Made by a program: the position numbers and the translations under genes. A stretch of DNA of 64,000 bases from Mermis nigrescens. Taxonomy: Eukaryota > Nematoda > Enoplea > Mermithida > Mermithidae. Shown one piece after another: positions 33,841 through 48,233 of the stretch. A model generated the notes under the pieces. The model had not been told where the DNA came from, did not search any database, and saw only the letters and a list, made by a program, of their open reading frames with translations. The stretch covers positions 1 through 64,000 of the forward strand of contig JAVLUZ010000400.1 in assembly GCA_036768485.1 (NCBI GenBank), given 5' to 3'. The stretch's first letter is position 1, and each line of letters begins with the position of its first letter.

Positions 33841-34815
33841 CTGCGAAAAAATTCACAAAGTCCAGAAAAATTTGAGGAGGAAATTGCTCAAAATAAAAGA
33901 CTATCTTGAGGACCATTAGGATATACATAGACAAGAATGAAATGAAAAGTTTTTCATTTTCAGCATGGATACACGAGGTCAGGGTCGGCAGGGGGTTTAA
34001 AGCAACCTAAATCCAAAACAGTAAATTTAGTGCTAACGACTTTTCAACAGATAGGTGGTGTTGGGGGGTGGTGGAAATCGCAAAAGTCCAAAACAGTAAA
34101 TTCTATGTCCACGAGTTTTTTGCTGTTTTAACTGCCAACATAATCAAAATAGCCTACAAAACGTTTTTCGAGGTAATATCGCATTTAAGCAGCATTTTTA
34201 GTCCATTTTGACTGCATTATATCACTTTGAACACTAAAAAATACAAAAATTTATAAATTTTTGGCGCTTTTTGAGTAAAAAGTACTCAAAAGTGACAATC
34301 TGGGGTGAAACGTCCGTAAAAATTTGACGTTTTCACTGCTTTTGACATCAAAAAAGATGCAAAAAACGTTCAATCAGCTCATACAAGAGCACGGGGAGGA
34401 GTATTACTCCTCTGAACTCTGAAAGACTGCGAGCTATACAGCGATTTTGGCCGAAAAGCCATTGCTGTATAACCCATTTTGGGCTCAGAAAATTAGCAAT
34501 ATCGCCTTTTAGAGCTCAAAAATGGTATTTACTAGTCTTTTCTGAGTTTGAAAAGGATATATAGCTATTTTCTCGACTCCAAATAGCGATTAATAGCTAT
34601 TTATAGTCCAAAAGGCTATATAGCTATGTTTGTTTGTGAATCCAAAGAGAATCAATCATACATGCAAGGGGTTGTAATGGCTTCCATTCTTGGTAAAAAA
34701 ATGCCTAAAAAGCGCAAAGATTTGCTGAAAGTCGGGGGACGGAGGGAATCAAAACTTCCTCACTTTAGCGGCGGCACAACTAACATTTGAGTGGAACTGA
34801 TCACCCCTCCCCCCC
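33841..34815. repeat. Degenerate family C copies and TATAGC-rich patch
   Basis: 33964 to about 34425 is a rearranged family C copy with an internal partial duplication. 34430-34640 has many TATAGC/GCTATA motifs in both orientations (for example GGCTATATAGCTATG), similar in style to the motif arrays at hAT ends. Confidence 0.5.
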
Positions 34816-34866
34816 ATGTTAAATGCACGGATGACAAAGTATATAAATGTGCAATGTAGCGCTTAT

Positions 34867-35073
34867 ATGCATGTCTGGAAAAAGGCCGGCAAGCTCGCCA
34901 TGCTCGAAGAAAAACAAAGTGAACAAGAAAGAAATGTACTGCTAGAACGCATCACGGTTCCCAAGGTCAGCATGCAATCATACGATCCGAATAGTCAACA
35001 GCCGCGTTTTGATAAAAATCAGCTTCGAATTACAAAGGGCGTGGGGTTTGGAAATGATCTGGACCGTAAATGA
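34867..35073 (+). CDS. Unrecognised terminal exon or gene fragment, plus strand
   Basis: A plus-strand frame inside CHTOP intron 1 that reads like real protein and ends in TGA. It has a charged helical start (WKKAGKLAMLEEKQSEQER), then ITVPKVSMQSYDPNSQQ and a basic end, ITKGVGFGNDLDRK. Codon and base usage differ from the flanking repeats. No clear acceptor: GTGCAATGTAG at 34859 is possible. It may be a terminal exon of an opposing gene or a retrocopied fragment. Family not recognised. Confidence 0.4.
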   Translation: MHVWKKAGKLAMLEEKQSEQERNVLLERITVPKVSMQSYDPNSQQPRFDKNQLRITKGVGFGNDLDRK

Positions 35074-35095
35074 ACATAGGAGGACGGTTGAAGGG

Positions 35096-35447
35096 CATAG
35101 GGGCACAAGGTCAGGGTCGGCATAGGGGAGGAGGGTAAAATCCCAAAAAATTCAAAACAGTAAATTTATCGTTCACGATTTTTTTGCTGTTTTAACGATC
35201 AACATGGTCAAAATAGCTTATAAAACGTTTTTTATAGTAATATCACATTTTAAAAGCATTTTTAGTCCATGTTGACTGCATTATATCACTTTTAACACTA
35301 TAAAATGCAACAATTTATCAATTTTTGGCGCTTCTTTTGACCTCAAAAATGCAAAATACTTCCAATCAGCTCAAAATCGCTGGGCAGTACCTGTCCGGCT
35401 GAGCCTTCAGGGAGTAACACCCCCTCTACCCCTTGTGTGCATGTATG
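35096..35447. mobile_element. hAT-like MITE, family C
   Basis: 352 bp from CATAGGGGCACAAGGTCAGG to GTGTGCATGTATG. Flanks TTGAAGGG and GTGAAGGG (7 of 8). Shorter than other copies because of an internal deletion. Confidence 0.82.
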
Positions 35448-36137
35448 GTGAAGGGGTAGGAGATATAGCGCCCCCTTATGTACCTGAAGGGTTAACGACA
35501 CAGATAGGTACTGTCTGGCAAGTTTGAGCGGGCGGAGTTTTCGGGGACAAAAGCAGTAATAACGTCAAAATTTTGCAACATTTTTATGAGCTAGTTACCA
35601 TACATGCACAGCATGAGAATTCTAGGTGGAAGTGACATTTTAAAGTGCCCTTTTCGGGCCTAAGTGTAATATGTATAAACGCGTCAAAAACATCGATTTT
35701 TGGCGTTTCTCACGATGCTCCAACTTTCTAGAGCACAAAAACACGAAAAAACTCCTTAAAAAATCAAGAAGGCGAATAAATTAAATAAATGTAGTTAAAA
35801 TATGAGTGCATGGCGCGAAGCGCCAAAATTAGACACTTTTGAGCAAATTGATAGCTACTCGTACAAACGCTCAAAAAGCACATTTTCTGCGAATTTTTCT
35901 GAAAATTTTTGGAAACTTTTAAAAAATTGAAAATTCTCGGCGAGAGTGAAAAAATTTCTGGGGAGGGGTGAAACTTTTCCAGAGGTGGAGGGGGTTAGGT
36001 AAAACCCCCATCATCATGTCTGCTAGTCACTCAGTAAGCGCCCTAAACTGAACAAGTTCTATATTTTTCAGTGTTGAAAGCGATATAATTCAGAGTGCAC
36101 TAAAAATGCGGTATTACCATAAAAAGCGTATTGTAAG
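35448..36137. other. CHTOP-like intron 1 with repeat fragments
   Basis: Degenerate repeats with 'CATACATGCACAGCATGAGAATTC', also seen at 37651, and TGGCGCGAAGCGCC near 35810. No exon. Confidence 0.4.
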
Positions 36138-36401
36138 CATAGGTAGGCAGCACCAAAATCCGAAGCGGGGGGTGCACGATTTTTCAATGGTCAAAAGATG
36201 GTCTTAAAAATAGTGGCATGGCGAAAAAACAACATTTTGCAATGTTTCTCATCAAGCACTAGCCGTTGGCATAAAAAAGCGAAAAAAAAAACAAAAAAAA
36301 TTTCAAAAATTGAATTCTGGGTGGGGGGGTATTTAGGTTTCTGGGAAGGGGGTATTTGGCCCCGTGGGTTGGTGTGCATACACCCCCTTCGCTCACGTGT
36401 G
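36138..36401. mobile_element. hAT-like MITE, family A
   Basis: 264 bp from CATAGGTAGGCAGC to CTCACGTGTG, with flanks ATTGTAAG and GTTATAAG (6 of 8). Confidence 0.72.
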
Positions 36402-37097
36402 GTTATAAGCTATTTTGATCATTTCCATCATCTGTTTGAAAATAGAAAAAATCGTGAATACACTAAATTATACCACTGCAAGCCGACCCTGACCTCGTGT
36501 GCCAACCGTTTAGATCAAGTCCGTATCCAGGATTCAGCCAGAAAGGAACCAACGCTTGAGCCAAAATTATAGAAAATACTTCATATCTGGCATAAAGCGC
36601 CGAAAATTTAAAGATTTTATGTCAAATACGGGCAATTTGGCCACCTTTCAGGGCATTATCGTACCCATCAGAAATTTTTTCCCGGTCAAGGGGGGGCCCG
36701 AAATATGGTCTTGAGTTTAAACCATACTTGTAACAGGGAGATCAAGGGATCCCCCATCCGAACTAAGTCGTCCGCCCTTCCCCCAAAGCCAGAAAATTTT
36801 CAACCTCCCGATTTTGGACAAATTTGGATTTTTTGTTCGTTTCTACGCGTTTTGTGGCTATTTTAGTCTGAAAATTTGAAGTCATTTTTCCCGCCAGGCT
36901 TAAAACGACCGGAATCGCTCCCAAAATTATAAGTCGTTTCGTGTATGATTTAGACACCAGAGAATCCGTTGGAGCCCTGTTTCCCAAAAAAGAGTCTACA
37001 GACCCTCCCCAGAATCGAATCCTTGTTGCTATTTTTGGCGATTCTACTCACTGGACCCCAAAAATTTAGCTCTTGCCCATTTATGCTCAAAACTCAC
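36402..37097. mobile_element. Intron 1 with a family B MITE at 36723-36947
   Basis: The MITE runs from CATACTTGTAACAGG to GTCGTTTCGTGTATG with flanks GTTTAAAC and ATTTAGAC (6 of 8). The rest is AT-rich intron. Confidence 0.6.
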
Positions 37098-37180
37098 CGT
37101 TCATTTAGCGTCATCTTGGCGTTGCCCCTCATAACAATTTTAGCCGGAACAGCTAAAGTAGACACTGCAACGGGCGCCAT
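37098..37180 (-). CDS. Chtop: CHTOP-like protein, exon 1 (start codon)
   Basis: First coding exon. ATG at 37180-37178 lies in the good context AGCATGG. It encodes 27 residues plus two bases and ends at a consensus donor AACG/GTGAGT. The peptide MAPVAVSTLAVPAKIVMRGN is followed by AKMTLNE(R). The KMSLNERF-type motif is diagnostic for CHTOP N-termini, and the Phe is supplied by exon 2 in phase. The four exons together give 187 residues, somewhat shorter than vertebrate CHTOP, with most of the difference in the RGG region. Confidence 0.82.
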
Positions 37181-38190
37181 GCTATGTTTGCTGTTGTATG
37201 CGCCAAATTAATTCCAAAAAGCGAAGGATAAGAGGAACTTATTGCACAATAGGCCAGTAAGATTTAGGCTTGCTTTCGTATTACAAATGATGCAGGCATT
37301 TAAGCGTTTCTATCTATTCCTGAAAATGTAGTGCAAGGCTACTTCAAGCTAAAGCCTATAAATGCGAAAATAGTTGCGAATTTTTAACTAGAAGGAGCAA
37401 TCAGACCAGCATTTAACGGAAATAAAGGGAACGCCCCACCCCGAAATTGAATCTGAGAACGACTTTTTCCATTATATATACTCACCCTTAGATTTTTCGG
37501 CAAAAAAAACACACAAAGTTTCGGCGCAACCGTCCCAATTGTAATTGCAATCTGTTTAACCTCATGTATATACATAAAGGTACGAATCTGCAGGCAACTA
37601 GCTGGCTGTTCTATTTGGGAGGCAAGACCAATTTGGGGGGCTTCGTCATACATGCACAGCATGGGAATTCTGGGGGGGTGAAAACCTATAGTGCCTTTTT
37701 GGGGCCCAAAAATGGCCGGTGGCGTTAAAAAACATCGTTTTTTTGGCGTTTCTGACGATACTCTATCTTTCTAGAGCATGAAATCATGAAATAAATTTCG
37801 AAAAAAGTCGAATAAATTGACCAATATATTGCTTAAAACATGAATATATGGCGCGAAGCGCCGAAAATTCGGCGATTTTGAGCAAATGCATAGCCAAAAA
37901 CCCTTAAAAAGACTTTTTCTACCAATTTTCAGGTAAGTTTAGCAAACTTTTGAAAAATCGCCAATTCTGTGGGGGTGAAAAATTTTTTGCGGGGGGCGGG
38001 TGAAAATGATTCCCCAAACCCCTACCCCCCAGATCATGTATATGCTTCGCCCAAAAAAGCCAAAAAATGGCACAAAATAACATTTAAAAAGTCCTATTTT
38101 TCCATTTTTCTGAATTTTAGGGTTCCGAACCCCCCATTCCCCTCCAGAGATATGTACGTGCCTGAGAATCTGGCCTTCTGAATTCGCGGG
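37181..38190. other. Upstream flank of the CHTOP-like gene, repeat fragments
   Basis: No TATA box stands out upstream of 37180. 37650-38040 is a degenerate repeat with TATGGCGCGAAGCGCCG, and 38040-38165 is a partial family D copy. Confidence 0.4.
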
Positions 38191-39005
38191 GTACTGAAAT
38201 TTCGAAGTCAAATATCTCACCAGCAACCTATAGACAAAAATAACGGTGCTTTTGAGCCTTTCTGAGCGAACTCTACATACAACTCGTATTCTTGAAGGAA
38301 AAAATTATTTAAAAATAAATAAACTTAATTCTGATCTCAATTGTCTTCAAAAACAATGTTGCATAAAAGTCACATTATTGATTTCTTAACATTTAACTTG
38401 TCGTAGTTCTACATTGCAAAGAGAAACAATACAGAAATAAATGATTCTTCTGGAGCAGCAGAAAATATTGACGTATTCATCATGATTATACAAGCTGGAG
38501 CTGTTCGGAGGCCAAAATTCATGCAAAAACTATAAATTCGGTGCGAAGCAAATAGAATGTTAGGGCCCATTATCAGCTTAAGTGTGCTAAAATCTATTCT
38601 TGCGATCTTTCAGATGCGCTTCAAGAATTTCCAATTTTTCTTCCATTTAAGGGAACCCGGTATAAAATATACGTACTTTTTAAGTTTAAGGGGAGACAAG
38701 CCCCCATCCCCTACAGCTACATGCCTGCTATATGCGGTGCTAATACATTTTATAATCACCATATACAACCCAAAGCACATTCTGCGTGCGTGGCTTCTTT
38801 TTTTGCAGGTTTTACGAGAAAATGAGTTTCGCGCAAGAACCGAGAATAAAACAAATATTCTGGCGATGATACTGTTAATTGTGGTAATGACTTTAAGCCA
38901 CGGGCGGATTTAACAAAAGGGGCGGGAAGGACGGCCCCCATTGGCCCAATATAATTTGCGAGATAAATAATGACTATTAAATCTGCAGTTATTTTTGGCC
39001 GTCAG
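38191..39005. other. Unassigned, one weak exon candidate
   Basis: Plus-strand 38812 to about 38877 follows the acceptor-like CTTCTTTTTTTGCAG and reads VLRENEFRARTENKTNILAM before a possible donor GTG/GTAATG. I rate it too weak to call. GGCGGATTTAACAAAAGGGGCGGG near 38903 is a family E-type fragment. Confidence 0.3.
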
Positions 39006-39187
39006 CATGCATGTAACGGCTCGGAGGGGAGAGTCACGGCCTTGGTCAGAAACGGCCAAAAAAATTCAATTTTTTCCAAAAAGCGGGGAGGGGGGCGGGG
39101 TCAAAAATTTTTCTGGTGCTCGGGTGGGATGGGGGACGCCGACTTTGGGTGGGGGATCACCCCACTCCCCTGTAACATGTATATATG
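39006..39187. mobile_element. hAT-like MITE, family B
   Basis: 182 bp from CATGCATGTAACGGC to GTAACATGTATATATG. Flanks GCCGTCAG and GCTGTCGG (6 of 8). Confidence 0.7.
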
Positions 39188-41681
39188 GCTGTCGGTGATC
39201 ATAAATTATCAATTTTTTTCAGGCACGTAGCTATGGGGGGACAGGGGGGATAACCACACCAAAATTTTGGATGTACAAATATTTTTTTAAAAGGCCTGCA
39301 TAAGGAAAAGTTGAAAATTCTTGGAGCACATTCGAAAAACTGCCAGAGTAGATCAGATGCGGATCCAGAAATTTCTGATAGTGGGAGGGGCGAAGCCCTA
39401 ATCTTTTTCTAAGAGTGTCAAAATTTGTCCAAAAACGTCCATTGAGCTAATACTAGCGGTTTTTGCCGTCTCTCGCTGGACAGAATCATTCGTGATTGGA
39501 AAGGAGTAAGATTTTCGAAATTTTCTATCGAAAAAGGCACAAATTAGTGCAAAAATCGGAATAAAGCACTTAAAAAATACTAAAGAAATCATCGTATGAA
39601 ATAAAAAATCCTTGAATAAACTACTCTTCTGACGTAAAAATCACATCTTTAGAGCGCAAAGAAATAATATACATGATTTTACCGAAAAATTGGCCCCCTA
39701 CAGCAACAATGGGACATATTTGGTAGGTACGATTTTCTTAAAAAAGATAATTTAAAATACGGATGTGTTCTTTTTTAATTTACGGTCCGAACCAAGTGTG
39801 CAATGAGCGTGTAAAGCTTTGGTGTAACGTTATAATATAAAAAGAATTTTGAGGGTTGTTAAGAACAATGTTTAGGTAACTCAGCGTAAACGCCTCATAC
39901 ACTTTAATGCTATAAATATGTAGGAACGAAATTGTCTAAGAAAAGTATTTTGTGTTTTTTGGATTTCGACAACAACTCCGGTTATAAGTCCAAAAAATTT
40001 TTTTCGGACAGAAATGAGCTAGGATCCAAGGGCTACTTTCTGCTTACCTGTAAATTCTTTTACACTCAATGTGGAGTTAGATCCAGGGGTATAAAACGTA
40101 CAATGTAGTAAATAGTGTAAAAAAGAAGGTTTCGTTTCAGATTTCACCGCCAACTTCTGCGCTCATAATTCTGGACAAGTTGAATAGAACAAAAATAAAG
40201 TACATTCCAAGGGTTATACGTCGCAGCAAATTGCGTTTAAAAAATTTATTACTGAATTACTTCCACATGTGTATAGTTCGAAATCATTGGGGTGTGACAC
40301 GGGGTGAAACAACACATTTCCTTCCTTTTCAGATTGGTCAATGTTTCAAGTAGAATGATAAACTAAAGTTTTCCACATACAAACGTACTACAACTGAAAT
40401 GCTACAAACTGGCCCAAACCGAATTTCTTTACACTCAGTAGGTAGTTAGCTTCAGATTTTTAAAGTTTACACTCAGTGGGTGCGCGAAAAAAGACGTTTT
40501 TTCACCTGTTTCAATTTGCCAACTCCAACGCTTATAAGTCAAGACGCGCAAAGCATATTAAAAATAAAGTACACCTCAATAGTGGCGTAGCTGTGGAGGG
40601 ACTAGGAGGACTAGTCCCCCAAATTTTAGAAGTACCAATAAATAATTTTTACAAGGGTCCCCCAAAGGAAAAAATCGGAGATACCCAAGGCGTATTAGAA
40701 AGAGCGCTGAAATAGGTTTTAGCACACTTTTTGAGCCAACAGCGGATTAACAGGGGGAGGGGCGGCCGCCCCATCCCAATGGCCGAAAATACTTGGCGAG
40801 ATAAAGAATGGACATGCAATTGACAATGGTTCGTGGCCGTAAGTGACCATAATTTCCACAATTTTTCCGGTGCTGCGCGCTTAATAATACCTATTGTCAT
40901 TTATTTACTTTCTTGGCGACGTGGGAGCCATTTGTGGTTCATGGAATAGGTTTAAAAACAATTTCAATAGCAGAAACAGCTATTTTAGCACAATTTTCTT
41001 ATATTTTCAATCAAAAATTTTCGATATTTTGCGGCAAATGCTACAAATACAGGAAATCGTGCAGTAAATCAAGCTTCTAAACGTCCACCCGCCTAGATTT
41101 CGCATATTTTTCGGCGCTTCGCGCCAGACTTTCGCTGAACTTAATGATTTATTGGCACAAAATTGTGAAAAATTTCAAAATTTTTTAAAAAATATCGCGT
41201 CAAAAGTGATTTTAAATAGAAGTATACAATGCAAACGCCGAAAAACGCTGTTTTGCGCTTGAAGAGCAAATTTTTGGGCCTACTTTCGATTGTTTTTTAA
41301 AGAGTTGGGGTACTGCCCCCACTCCCCCGTCTTAAAGGAAAATCCTAGATATGCCATTGTTTTGAGCTAATGAACACATAATTTTTAGGCGCTTCGCGCC
41401 TTATTTATTTATAAGCAACATATTTGTCTAATGTACTTATAATCAAATTAAATTTTTCAGTTACCTTCTTTAATGTGTAGATCTCGTTAAGAATCCAATT
41501 CTGAATTAGGTGTGAAGGTGTAAAGTTAAAACTTTGGTGTAAAAAACAAGCTTTCTGCTGATTTCTGTCAGCCAACTTCTCTGGATATAAATCGGGTTGT
41601 GCGGAATATTCTAAAAATGAATTACGTGTCGGCATTACAAACCACACTTGGTCGGAAGACTCAACACTCAGGTACCTACTA
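39188..41681. repeat. Dispersed repeats, TTTACAC-containing family
   Basis: Blocks near 39965-40090, 40150-40260, 40430-40580 and 41500-41640 share 'CCAACTTCTG..TATAAGTC' and TTTACACTCA. They appear to be diverged copies of one unit. Family E-like fragments occur at about 39355 and 40740. No gene. Confidence 0.45.
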
Positions 41682-44235
<2,554 letters not shown>

Positions 44236-44362
44236 GAGTAGCATAGGATGCAGTTTGGACTACACTGCACATGCTATACTGATTTTCCAGATAATGTTGC
44301 TGAACATTCTGTAGGTCATATTTGCAGTTCAGTGAACATAGTATAGTATGTAATGTACCTAT

Positions 44363-45098
44363 TAAGGATGTCCCTGTTCCCGGTTTTTCGAAAAATTCGG
44401 TTCCACTCCTTGGAAAACAAGAACTTTGGTTCCGGTTCCGGTTCTTGCATAAGTTGGAACCACTGGTTACGGTTCTTCAACTAGAGAACCGCTGGTTCCG
44501 GTTCTCGTTTCTTGTGTTTAAGTATGTATGCTCTTGATAGCCTGACTTCATGGTGACATATGACGATATAGATAAATTATTCAGTACGTCGTTTCAATCT
44601 GGCAAGTGCACATTCAAACAAGTTTTACGTCTAGTTGACAATTTACTTATAAATCACTGATTATTATCTATGTGTTTATTGAATAAAATATTATATCATT
44701 TTCGCGTCTATAGCTAAGCAGTTTCTTGCAGCGCCAGCTATAAGTGTTCCATTGGAACAGCTGTTGGAGCTGGAATCATTTACGACCCTCTCAGAAACAG
44801 GCTACATGGCGAAAAAGCAGAACGACTGTTATTTTTAAAATATAATTTACCTGGAACAAAATTTGCATACTAAGTTTTAATCTGTAAACTTTTGGGTAAT
44901 AAAAGATTGAATTGCTGCTTCATGTCTTCAGAAATTTTTTGGAGTTCGATTTTTAGCTCTGCTTTCAAAAAACCGATAACTGACTCCAAAAAGATTGGTT
45001 CCTGTTCCGGTTCTTAGGAAATCAAAAAATCGGTTCTCGGTTCCAGTTCCAAAAAAATGATCGGTTCCAGCCGGTTCCAGTTAAGTGGCACATCCCTA
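44363..45098. mobile_element. hAT-like element with GGTTCCGGTTCC end repeats
   Basis: 736 bp, starting TAAGGATGTCCCTG and ending GTGGCACATCCCTA. GGTTCCGGTTC-type units are clustered next to both ends (44398-44510 and 44995-45080). The terminal sequence matches the element at 42853. Flanking octamers do not match well (4 of 8). No transposase is seen. Confidence 0.65.
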
Positions 45099-45680
45099 GT
45101 ATATGGTCACACACAATCATGCTTCAACATCAAATATATATTGCCTGCCTACTGAAGCCTTATTTAGGGCAGGCTATGAAAACTGCAAAATGATGACAAG
45201 ATTGCGGAGTAATATTGAAAAAAATGTTGATGAATGTAGTCTATTGTACATAACTAACTAGCTGGTATACAGTTGAGATGCATGTGCACTTTGGTCTAGG
45301 CCTTGGTCACAAAGATGTCCTATCTATCCACATGTGTGAAATAATATTTCTCCGGCTCTGGCCTCCGGCTTTGGCCTGAGCAAAGATAGTCCTATCCAGC
45401 TCTAGCCCGCTCTCCAGCTCCGACCATTTCGGCCACTCTGGTTGATCACTAACAAAGTGCACAAATTTTCTGCATCCTTTTCAATTTCTTTGATCAGGAA
45501 TGTATGCATGTAGGTAATCTTCTGATAGTGACAAACACTTTGTATCTCTGTATTGCCAAAGTTAAGATATAACAGCCAAAACTAGAAGAAATTGGGGTAC
45601 TTATTCACTTTAGGGCCCATCAACTTTTTCTATCTTTTCTAACATTAGGGTATATGTATATCATGTTTATGCAAGGCTTT
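45099..45680. repeat. GGCTCTGGCC-rich patch, possible hAT end
   Basis: 45350-45440 has CCGGCTCTGGCCTCCGGC and related units followed by a 'GATCACTAAC' end, in the same style as the other hAT ends. Boundaries unknown. The rest has no feature. Confidence 0.4.
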
Positions 45681-45689
45681 TCCTAAAGA

Positions 45690-45775
45690 GCTAATCACTT
45701 TCACTTGCTAGGATTTGATCCTCAAACCTTTCACTCTACAGAGCAATGTCCTCAACCACTCAGCAATGCCATCTG
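45690..45775 (-). repeat. tRNA-derived SINE head (Ser/Leu-type), minus strand
   Basis: On the minus strand, GATGGCATTGCTGAGTGGTTG acts as an A box and GGATCAAATCCT as a B box, about 40 bases apart. This is the layout of a type-II tRNA (Ser or Leu) promoter. The fold is degenerate, so I call it a SINE head and not a functional tRNA. Confidence 0.55.
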
Positions 45776-45799
45776 ATTCTGAGAGTATATAACTTACAT

Positions 45800-46130
45800 G
45801 TAACAGAAGAAGGATGCATAGTCAACCATCCAGTTCACTGATGTAGATATGGATGGGGAACTAGGAGAAAGGTTAAGCCTAAGCACATGTGGGGTGCCCT
45901 CCGCTTTACTAGCTCTGCTTCAAGCAACCCCATGCACTTGGGCTTAACTTTCTCCTAGTGTCAAGCCAATGCACTTTTCTAAGCCTAAGCCTAGGGGAAG
46001 TATTAAAAGGATGGTAAAACCTAAAAAGAGAAAACAGATGATAATAATGTATATACAATGTTAAAAAAGATGGAAAAAAATTCGGTATTATTGTCCCTGG
46101 TGCACACCTACCCTTTGAGTTTGAATATTG
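45800..46130. repeat. Palindromic CTAAGCC/GGCTTAG repeat
   Basis: 45863-45956 is an inverted repeat with arms CTAGGAGAAAGGTTAAGCC and its mirror. Further GGCTTAG units occur at 45985 and again at 46580-46640 and 46905-46990. Confidence 0.6.
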
Positions 46131-46189
46131 ATTTTATGTGACTCAAAGTTTTTCGACTACAGGACATCAGGCTTCTCAAGATGAAAGAA

Positions 46190-46270
46190 CAGAAAGTTGC
46201 AGTGTGTTGGACTCAAACTGTGGACCTCTGGATTTGAAATCTGATGACTTGACCACTCAACGACACCAGT
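46190..46270 (-). repeat. Second tRNA-derived SINE head, minus strand
   Basis: On the minus strand, GGTGTCGTTGAGTGGTCAAG (A box) and CAGTTTGAGTCCAAC (B box) have an extra arm between them, again like tRNA-Ser/Leu. It resembles the copy at 45690-45775 in layout. Confidence 0.6.
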
Positions 46271-47789
46271 TCATTTCAAGATTGTGTGCAGTGATTTGTT
46301 ATGTTTTTCAGTGAATTAACAAGGAAAGTAGAATTATTCTGATGGCTTCAATCTGGTAGGTGGTCCTGTCAAGTAGTAGCGCAACAGAAGTTAGATTTAG
46401 ACTAATTCTGGTATCAGCAATTCAAATCTGTAAGAATAAGGTGGCGGTCGGCATTATTGACCGAATTACAGGCTCTGGGACTTCACATGTGCTTAAGGAT
46501 AGGTGAAAAGTAAGCTGTGCCTTTGGGAATGTTTTGGATTAGTCTTGGAAGCATCGGGGGACTGTGACTGAGCAGGGTTACCAATGTCTTAGGTAGGGGC
46601 TTAGTTATGTGCATTCACTGCTCCATTTATGCCTTAGGCTTAGCCCATGTCTGGCACCAATCTGAATCCACAAATTGAAAACTGAAAAATAACCCAAAGG
46701 CCATTTTTTCCCTTTTTGCTTATCCTTAAGCATGCAAACTTCAACAGCCTGTTACTCGGTCAATAATGCCGACTGCCACTTAATTCTTTCAGATTTGAAT
46801 TCCTCATACCTTATTAATCTAAATCTAACTTCTGTTGCACTACAACTTGACATACCACCAACCGAATTTTCGCCTATTCTGACTCCTGTTACTAATGCGT
46901 TAGGCTTAGGCTTAGTAATGTGCATTCATATTGCTCCACTTGCTTCATTTGCTCCACAATTTTCGCCCCATCTTGAAGTAGGCTTAGCCCATCCCTGGTA
47001 CCAATATGGATCCTCAAACAGTCTGGCAAGCGTAATCATACAAATTTAGAAATAAATTCAAGCTTTTTCTCTTCCCACACTCACAAATAAAAAAGTAAAA
47101 CTCACACAGAGAAAAATGTATCTAAACTCGCTTTTATCACATTTAAGGTAATTTCACTCGCTTATGTGTTGAAGATTGTGCTTTAAAAACGTCATAAATG
47201 GAACCGGCGCATGCAAAAACCTATATGATCTGCAAACATGCATTACTATTCGAGTTAGGTGCAAGCAAAGTAAGCGCATACACAAAAGAAAGGTGTGCAC
47301 CAGGCACAATAATACCAAGAAATTTGATGGGTGTTTAAGTAAACGAGTGCCTCAAAAGCCTATAAAACAGGAGAAATTAAGTAAAAGGCATTCAGAAAGC
47401 CTTAAAGACAATAGAAATTAGGAATTTTTGCAGTTTAACAAAAGTTTCCAATTTTCACTAAAAACATATTTTTCTGCCATTTTCAAGGTCGCAGATTAAA
47501 AAAATTAAGTTATACTGTGCGGAAACCATAACTAACGAGAAAATTTTTGTAATTTTTTACACAAATTTTCAAAATGTTTCTTTTTAATTTTACTATTTTT
47601 AGCATTGTTTACATCCAGTTAAAGATTTCCACTTAAATACGATTCAAACAACATTTTTGGATTATCTCAAAGTTCAAAACATTTGAAGATTCAAACAGTG
47701 GAATGCAGAATACAATGTACCCAATTTAGGTTGACCTAAGCATCTATACATTGACCTGAACATCTATACATCGACCTAAGAGAAAAAGT
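46271..47789. repeat. GGCTTAGG-containing repeats, no gene
   Basis: 46490-46640 and 46900-47010 share 'ATGTGCATTCA..GCTCCA' and 'GGCTTAGCCCAT..TGGTACCAAT', so they are copies of one repeat. The open frames here are repeat-derived. A Lys/Arg/Cys-rich plus-strand frame at 47176-47421 has no support beyond being open. Confidence 0.45.
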
Positions 47790-47886
47790 TTATTGTGACA
47801 GAGATAGAATTAAAACAATACAAATATTGTCAAATTGAAAAATGAAAAAAATAATGATGTCAATGCAATGCAATTCGAACTATAAA

Positions 47887-48190
47887 TTACTGTGATAAAA
47901 CAATGTGTAATATCAATAACCTGCGCAAGGACAATAAAGGCAGTTGGCCCTTACCTATAGTCTTTGGTAAAACCAATTTATCTAAACGACTGCTGAAGGA
48001 GGGAAATTTAGGGGAATTTACAACTTCTTCTGGCAAACTATTCCAAAGAGGAGGGAGTCTATTTGCAAAACAGTACATTTTGAAATTTAAGCAAGATTTT
48101 GGTATTTTTAGCTTTGCGGAGTTAACTGATCGAGTGATGCCATTACACAAAGTGAAGAACTTGTTAAAATTGATGTCTACAAGACCATGG
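47887..48190 (-). pseudogene. LINE ORF2, C-terminal domain
   Basis: Reads GITRSVNSAKLKIPKSCLNF, then RLPPLWNSLPEEVVNSPKF and a Leu-rich end. This is the typical C-terminal region of CR1/Jockey-type LINE polymerases ('NRVVPLWNSLPxEVV..S..FK..LD'). It is separated from the rest of the polymerase by an insertion, and the catalytic Asp-Asp motif is not visible in either part. Confidence 0.85.
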
Positions 48191-48233
48191 TAAATTTTAT
48201 ATCATCGAAATTTTGAATAAAAACCATTTTTTC

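Noticed and set aside
38812..38880. Plus-strand exon candidate after CTTCTTTTTTTGCAG
   Set aside because: Good acceptor, but the peptide is short, the donor weak, and no neighbouring exon fits.
46732..47049. 105-residue plus-strand open frame
   Set aside because: Its DNA is part of a dispersed repeat also present at 46490-46640.
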